Shown here one piece after another: positions 34,575 through 38,382 of a stretch of 38,382 nucleotides of DNA. The notes under the pieces are model-generated. The model was not told the origin of the DNA. It searched no databases and worked only from the letters and a program-made list of their open reading frames with translations. The stretch comes from a virus, in IMG/VR virus record IMGVR_UViG_3300017963_000148, positions 1-38,382 of that record; one strand, written 5' to 3'. Numbering within the stretch: position 1 is the first letter of the stretch; each line of letters opens with the position of its first letter. The translations under genes were made by a program, and so were the position numbers.

Positions 34575-35445
34575 GGATCGATCTTTTACCGACCTGGAAG
34601 CTATGTTTTCCATCTCCCTTGATTATGACTGCGGAAATGACGCGACGGTGTCCGGCTATGCCGCGAGATGGGGATGGTCCCGTAATAAGGTCAGGAACTT
34701 TTTGAATAAAATAGGGGTGAAATTTTCGTACAGCGAAAACACATCCAGAAAGCAAAATCAAAAAGGACAGATCGAAATACAGATCAGGGACAGATCAGGG
34801 ACAGATCAGGGACAGATAAGAATCATTGATTCCAGGTGGATGGACGGAGAAAAGGACAGATCAGGGACAGATCAGGGACAGAAAAAGGACAGATCGAAGG
34901 ACAGTACTAATAATCCTATAAATCCTAAACCTAAATCCAAACTCTTTTCCGAAAACTCTAACGAGTTTCGGTTAGCGAATTTTCTTCTGAATCATATCAG
35001 GAAGCATAAGCCGGACTTCAAGAAACCGAACCTTCAAACCTGGGCCAAGTCAGCCGATCTGATATTGAGAGTCGATAAACGGAACATCGACACGGTGAAA
35101 GCCGTTATCGTATGGACTCACAATGACGAGTTTTGGATGTGCAATATTCTCTCCATGTCGAAACTGCGCAAGCAATTCGACACTTTGGAAATGCGAATGA
35201 ACGAGAAACCGAAGAAGAAAAAACAGCCTGAACCGGAAAAGCAACGCAGCCTACAGGAAATAGCTCAGGCCATGATTCAGAATGAAGACGGCAGCATAAC
35301 AATTGATTATACGAGGTGCGATGGAACTGGAAACGGTAACGATGATACTGGAGTCTCTGATGTCGGAGACTTCTCGACGTTTTACGGACGAGGAAAAGTC
35401 ATTGAAGCTCCGAAACTGGATGACGGTCTTGAAAAACCTAACTGA
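34519..35445 (+). CDS. Replication initiation protein (lambda O/DnaD-like) carrying the origin
   Basis: A 308-residue protein. Residues 4-70 (WIPLDKSLAKSLPRDRSFTDLEAMFSISLDYDC...VSGYAARWGWSRNKVRNFLNKIG) form the winged-helix N-terminal domain of phage replisome organisers. Residues about 82-130 are a low-complexity repeat (RDRSGTDQGQ) dictated by DNA iterons. The C-terminal part (FRLANFLLNHIRKHKPDFKKPNLQTWAKSADLILRVD) resembles the helicase-loading domain of DnaD/O-type proteins. AGGAAAAAA precedes ATG 34519. Confidence 0.88.
   Translation: MKLGNWIPLDKSLAKSLPRDRSFTDLEAMFSISLDYDCGNDATVSGYAARWGWSRNKVRNFLNKIGVKFSYSENTSRKQNQKGQIEIQIRDRSGTDQGQIRIIDSRWMDGEKDRSGTDQGQKKDRSKDSTNNPINPKPKSKLFSENSNEFRLANFLLNHIRKHKPDFKKPNLQTWAKSADLILRVDKRNIDTVKAVIVWTHNDEFWMCNILSMSKLRKQFDTLEMRMNEKPKKKKQPEPEKQRSLQEIAQAMIQNEDGSITIDYTRCDGTGNGNDDTGVSDVGDFSTFYGRGKVIEAPKLDDGLEKPN
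34765..34904. other. Probable origin of replication: iterons inside the initiator gene
   Basis: Ten GGACAG-type boxes (best form GGACAGATC) at 34765, 34777 (variant), 34788, 34799, 34810, 34854, 34865, 34876, 34887 and 34899, in two clusters with an 11-bp period, one helix turn. The AT-rich stretch after 34905 could be the unwinding element. This is the layout of lambda ori in gene O. Because 11 is not a multiple of 3, all three frames are used, so DNA, not protein, is conserved. Confidence 0.85.
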
Positions 35446-35929
35446 CGAACAGGGGATGGCCGCACTTGAACAGGTTTTAAGTCAGGACTTCGAGTTTATG
35501 CCCACTGTCGGCAAATTCAAGGAAATATGCCTGAGCGGTTTGGGGTCTCGATCAATCGAAGGCGATGCCATAGCCGCATGGGGTTTGGTGCTTCAAAACC
35601 TCAATCCGTATGATTCGCCGATTTTCGCGGATTGCTGTATAGCCGAAACGATCCGCAACATGGGCGGCTGGAAAAGACTTTGCGATATGACGGACGAGGA
35701 AATCCCTTTTAGAAGAAATGAGTTTCTAGACATCTATCCAGGCTTGAAGCGTCGCGGCCGGGAATATTCGCCTGTTTTGGTGGGCATCTACGGACTAAAG
35801 GGCGCGATAGGTCAGGACTATGCGAAATTTATCGGATTCGAGAGAGAGAAGGATAAGAGTTTGGCTTTATTGAAATGGGAGCGAGAGCGAAATAATACGC
35901 AGAGAGCCTTGGCTTTGCTGCAAAGGTAA
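35321..35929 (+). CDS. Probable helicase loader / lambda P-like replication protein
   Basis: A 202-residue protein. ATG 35321 with GAGGTG upstream; a longer TTG form is unlikely. Residues about 15-65 (MSETSRRFTDEEKSLKLRNWMTVLKNLTDEQGMAALEQVLSQDFEFMPTVGKFKEIC) match the N-terminal pattern of phage loader proteins, and position directly after the initiator fits a P-like role delivering the host DnaB helicase. The first 125 bp overlap the initiator out of frame. Family membership is by pattern and context. Confidence 0.75.
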   Translation: MELETVTMILESLMSETSRRFTDEEKSLKLRNWMTVLKNLTDEQGMAALEQVLSQDFEFMPTVGKFKEICLSGLGSRSIEGDAIAAWGLVLQNLNPYDSPIFADCCIAETIRNMGGWKRLCDMTDEEIPFRRNEFLDIYPGLKRRGREYSPVLVGIYGLKGAIGQDYAKFIGFEREKDKSLALLKWERERNNTQRALALLQR

Positions 35930-35946
35930 AACTAAAGGAGGTTTAA

Positions 35947-36399
35947 GTGGACAAAAAAGGAAAAATGGATAATCTACCGATTGAAAAGCAGGTTTGCTCC
36001 CTGGAGCAGGCCAAGGAGCTTGCCGAATTGCTAGGCTACGACGCGCCGGGGAGTTTATGGGTATCGGTTGAATATGAATATCGCGGAGAAATCAAACGAC
36101 AATTGATTTTGACGAGTTCTTTGTCAGAATTCGGTCGATTGCCTGAAAATAAAGTCGTCGGTGTATTAAGCGTCTATACCGGCGACGAACTAGGCGTTTT
36201 ACTGCCTGAAATTGTCGATGGTTATAAATTGAGAATTATAAAAGACAACGATGAATTTCAATGTGGATATATGTTGCATTCGCACCGTATTCTCGCGTTA
36301 TGTTACGAGCAAACCGAAGCTGAAGCCAAGGCAGCGCTTGCTATTCAGGGATTAAGGATCGATTGCCTGAAAAAGGAGGATTTTCGATATGGGGACTAG
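35947..36399 (+). CDS. Hypothetical protein, 150 aa
   Basis: Start at GTG 35947 with a perfect AAAGGAGG; ATG 35965 is the alternative. Segments: SLEQAKELAELLGYDAPGSLWVSVEYEYRGEIKRQLIL (alpha/beta), then a second beta region (LGVLLPEIVDGYKLRIIKDNDEFQCGYMLHSHRILALCYEQTEAEAKAAL). No family is recognised. Overlaps the next start. Confidence 0.7.
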   Translation: MDKKGKMDNLPIEKQVCSLEQAKELAELLGYDAPGSLWVSVEYEYRGEIKRQLILTSSLSEFGRLPENKVVGVLSVYTGDELGVLLPEIVDGYKLRIIKDNDEFQCGYMLHSHRILALCYEQTEAEAKAALAIQGLRIDCLKKEDFRYGD

Positions 36400-36877
36400 A
36401 AAACGTTTAGTCATCGAGCACAACGGCATTTCCTGGACGCCTAAAGCAGTCGCCGAGTATGCGGAAAAATCGAGAGGATGGGGAGAGCGAGCGCTTAAGC
36501 AGGTGCTTGCGGGAACGATAACCATCGAGTTTCTGTTGAAGGAAAAACGCATGAAATTAAAAAAGGGGGGACTGCCATCAAAAATCTACTCTTTTCCTGA
36601 CGACGGGATCGAATGCACCGCGCAGGAGGTAGCGAAGCGCGCCGGAATCGGAGACGAAGCCGCCCGCGTGAGGCTGAAAAAAGCGCAGCGCGGAGAAATA
36701 TCTCCAGTTGAAATTTTTCTGCCGCGACAAAAAAAACCTTTTAAAAAACTGTCGAAGGAAGAAGCGGAACCGGGGCGCGTGAGGTTGAAAAAAGACCTAG
36801 ATGCAGTGGGAAGGGGATTATTGTCTTATCACGAGATAGAGCGGAGAGAAAACGCGGGACTATATTCAAGAGGTTGA
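36389..36877 (+). CDS. Protein with two tandem helix-turn-helix-like modules
   Basis: A 162-residue protein; ATG 36389 with AGGAGG upstream. Residues 12-50 (NGISWTPKAVAEYAEKSRGWGERALKQVLAGTITIEFLL) and about 71-112 (DGIECTAQEVAKRAGIGDEAARVRLKKAQRGEISPVEIFL) share the G.(S/E)(W/C)T...VA..A......A...LK....G.I....(F/I)L pattern, so one module was duplicated. A third, weaker copy (GRVRLKKDLDAVGRGLLSYHEI) follows. Each resembles a small DNA-binding HTH. The target is unknown. Confidence 0.7.
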   Translation: MGTRKRLVIEHNGISWTPKAVAEYAEKSRGWGERALKQVLAGTITIEFLLKEKRMKLKKGGLPSKIYSFPDDGIECTAQEVAKRAGIGDEAARVRLKKAQRGEISPVEIFLPRQKKPFKKLSKEEAEPGRVRLKKDLDAVGRGLLSYHEIERRENAGLYSRG

Positions 36878-36878
36878 T

Positions 36879-37331
36879 ATGTCGGAACATGATGAGCAAA
36901 AAACTTTTTTCGACTGGGTGCGCCTGAATCGTTGGATGGCTCCTAATAAGGATGTCCGCAAGGCGATGAATTTGTGTTATTCGATTCCTAACGGAGCGCA
37001 TATGGGCAAAGCTCAGGCGGCCAAGATGCTGGCGGAGGGGATGACCAAGGGAATACTGGATATTAATTTGGATATTCCCCGCGAAAATGGTTATTTTAAG
37101 ATGAACACTGATGGGGCACCGTGGATTGAGGATTATTTTCATGGGCTTCGCATCGAAATGAAGTTCGGCAAAAACACCTTGACCAAAGAGCAAAAAGAGA
37201 AAAAAGCTCTACTGGAAGAGGCAGGATTCCAAGTGGCCGTCTGCTATTCGGCCAAGGAAGCCATCAAAACTGTTTTCGAGTATTTGCCCTTCACTGTCGA
37301 TGACTATCAAGGCCTTAATGATTTTCTATAA
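36879..37331 (+). CDS. VRR-NUC domain nuclease
   Basis: A 150-residue protein of the VRR-NUC (PD-(D/E)XK) family: EHDEQKTFFDWVRL (residues 3-16), YSIPNGAHMGKAQAAKMLAEGMTKGILDINLD with D61, and RIEMK (E93-x-K95). Standalone VRR-NUC proteins are common phage structure-specific nucleases; here, after the loader, it would process replication or recombination branches. All catalytic residues are present. Confidence 0.9.
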   Translation: MSEHDEQKTFFDWVRLNRWMAPNKDVRKAMNLCYSIPNGAHMGKAQAAKMLAEGMTKGILDINLDIPRENGYFKMNTDGAPWIEDYFHGLRIEMKFGKNTLTKEQKEKKALLEEAGFQVAVCYSAKEAIKTVFEYLPFTVDDYQGLNDFL

Positions 37332-37337
37332 ATAATT

Positions 37338-37520
37338 ATGCCTATTCTTTGCGATAAACCGGGCTGTGCGCGTCCTATTGGCATTGCCCGCATGAGAGAA
37401 GACGGCAGTTTCAGAAAAATATGCTTTCAGTGTGATCTGGAAGAGCGAAAAGAGAAGTTTTTGAAATCACTAAAAGAAGCTATGAATTTAATAAATCAGG
37501 AGCGAAATGAAAGGCGATAA
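37338..37520 (+). CDS. Small zinc-binding protein, 60 aa
   Basis: CDKPGC near residue 5 and CFQC near residue 29 flank a short beta region (RPIGIARMREDGSFRKI), a zinc ribbon or knuckle, followed by a charged helix. Ends overlapping the next gene by 14 bp. Likely a nucleic-acid binding accessory. Confidence 0.75.
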   Translation: MPILCDKPGCARPIGIARMREDGSFRKICFQCDLEERKEKFLKSLKEAMNLINQERNERR

Positions 37521-37854
37521 AATAAAGGAACTAGCCAGATTCGAGGAGAATCTTAAAACATACGGTATCGGCGGATTGCTGCGCCGTGCGAATAGAAAGC
37601 AACAGGAGGTGCTCGCCGGTGTTTTGGAAACCGGCAAAAAGGGACAATTGACCATCAAAATCGTTTATCAACCGTCCGGCATGAACGAGGTTGCTGTGAC
37701 GGCCGAGGTTTCCGCCAAAGTGCCGGAAAGAAGCCTGGACAGCGTGAAAATGTATGCCGACCATAGGGGATTATTCGAGGATAACCCCGACCAGATGAAT
37801 TTCGACAATATTCGTCAAATCGACGACAAACCTAAAAAAGTCAAGGAGATGTAA
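37507..37854 (+). CDS. Conserved phage protein upstream of DUF2303, 115 aa
   Basis: ATG 37507 with GGAGC upstream. Helical start, then KGQLTIKIVYQPSGMNEVAVTAEVSAKVPE and MYADHRGLFEDNPDQ, the pattern of a small gene that habitually precedes DUF2303 in phages. The pair probably works together. No molecular function is known. Confidence 0.75.
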   Translation: MKGDKIKELARFEENLKTYGIGGLLRRANRKQQEVLAGVLETGKKGQLTIKIVYQPSGMNEVAVTAEVSAKVPERSLDSVKMYADHRGLFEDNPDQMNFDNIRQIDDKPKKVKEM

Positions 37855-37855
37855 A

Positions 37856-38382
37856 ATGGAAGAAGATGTTTTAAAGGCGACGAATCAAGCTGAAACCATC
37901 CTGAACGCGGGCAAAGGACTTGCGGCGGCTCAACAGCTGGATATATTGAATACAGGCCGCGAAAAACACGCCGTTCTAGTGCCTGATGGGTGCGGCATTC
38001 AAGAACTGGACGCCGGGGTGAGCCGACCAAACCGCAAAAAGGGCGAGCGTGTTTTATTCGACCCTGAAAGCTTCTGTCGATATGTTAACAAACACAAAAA
38101 CGAGGATGAAACGATTATTCTGGCGGATGAGGACGCGGGCCTGTTGCAGGCGATTCTCAATGACAACGGCGCGGAACAACCGGCCTGGGGGGATTTCACG
38201 GGATTGTTGAGACTTGGATTTTCCGAACAATGGAAGATATGGACTGAAAAAAACGGGGAATCATTCGATCAAGCATCATTCGCCGATTTCATCGAAGACA
38301 ATCGAAGGGATTTTCAAGTCGGCGAGTTTCGGAACGCGAGCGGCGAGCCCGTGCAAAACGTGAGTACGCCGGAGCTTATGAA
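37856..38382 (+). CDS. DUF2303 family phage protein, N-terminal part (continues at position 1)
   Basis: Starts at ATG 37856 with AAGGAG upstream and runs off the window; joined to 1-496 after removing one copy of the terminal repeat it gives 299 residues. Visible family elements: N-terminal helix, HAVLVPDGCGIQELD (about 39-53), RVLFDPESFCRYVNKHK (about 65-81), TIILADEDAGLLQAILND and PAWGDFTGLLRL. Confidence 0.88.
   Translation, partial: MEEDVLKATNQAETILNAGKGLAAAQQLDILNTGREKHAVLVPDGCGIQELDAGVSRPNRKKGERVLFDPESFCRYVNKHKNEDETIILADEDAGLLQAILNDNGAEQPAWGDFTGLLRLGFSEQWKIWTEKNGESFDQASFADFIEDNRRDFQVGEFRNASGEPVQNVSTPELM
38260..38382. repeat. Direct terminal repeat, right copy
   Basis: Identical to 1-123; see the left copy. 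Unit genome length about 38,259 bp. Confidence 0.97.

Noticed and set aside
34765-34904. GGACAGATC repeats as a CRISPR or simple coding repeat
   Set aside because: Units are 9-11 bp with no spacers, and the period is not a multiple of three, so the DNA itself must be selected; iterons explain this better.
1-38382. Integrase, transposase, partition or tRNA genes
   Set aside because: None found by motif on either strand. The Mu-like head genes do not imply Mu-like transposition here, since no A/B transposition genes are present.

Overview
The window is one complete genome of a tailed double-stranded DNA bacteriophage. Its first 123 bases are repeated exactly at its end (1-123 = 38260-38382). 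The real molecule therefore closes into a circle, or is circularly permuted, with a unit length of about 38,259 bp. One gene (DUF2303) runs across the junction. The virion genes combine a Mu-like head (DUF935 portal, I-type protease/scaffold, DUF1320 connector, G-type and gp37-type tail completion proteins) with a long non-contractile siphovirus tail: tail tube, lambda-type frameshifted chaperone, 881-residue tape measure, and no sheath. I see no integrase, transposase, partition gene, tRNA or CRISPR, so the phage looks virulent or has lost its integration module. The host cannot be read from the sequence. The lysis gene is a T4-type muramidase.

Layout: (A) 37507-38382 plus 1-782, plus strand: the end of the early/replication operon (DUF2303 and small genes). 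(B) 793-2048, minus strand: three small genes behind two copies of a 66-bp promoter/operator element; one of them is a small HTH protein. (C) 2263-22964, plus strand: packaging, head, connector, tail, fibre and lysis genes, almost all overlapping or touching. (D) 31186 down to 22957, minus strand: an early operon of about 20 mostly tiny genes with a PD-(D/E)XK exonuclease, a RecT annealase, a DNA methyltransferase, a Rha-like regulator and several small zinc-ribbon proteins. It contains a candidate -1 frameshift gene. (E) 31391-37854, plus strand: control and replication, with an XRE-Gp49 fusion regulator, a ribbon-helix-helix protein, a replication initiator containing an iteron origin, a probable helicase loader and a VRR-NUC nuclease.

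How it works together: divergent promoters at 31222-31326 fire the recombination operon to the left and the control/replication operon to the right. The initiator would bind its own in-gene iterons and recruit the loader; exonuclease plus RecT would provide recombination. The long rightward structural operon from 2263 would supply late functions. The leftward and structural operons converge at about 22960, where their last genes overlap tail to tail. No gap between called genes exceeds 300 bp; the largest (31187-31390, 32484-32688, 2049-2262, 27124-27293) hold the promoters, operators, terminator and RNA structure described below.

Functional names rest on motif recognition by eye. Promoters, frameshifts and internal starts are predictions from sequence.
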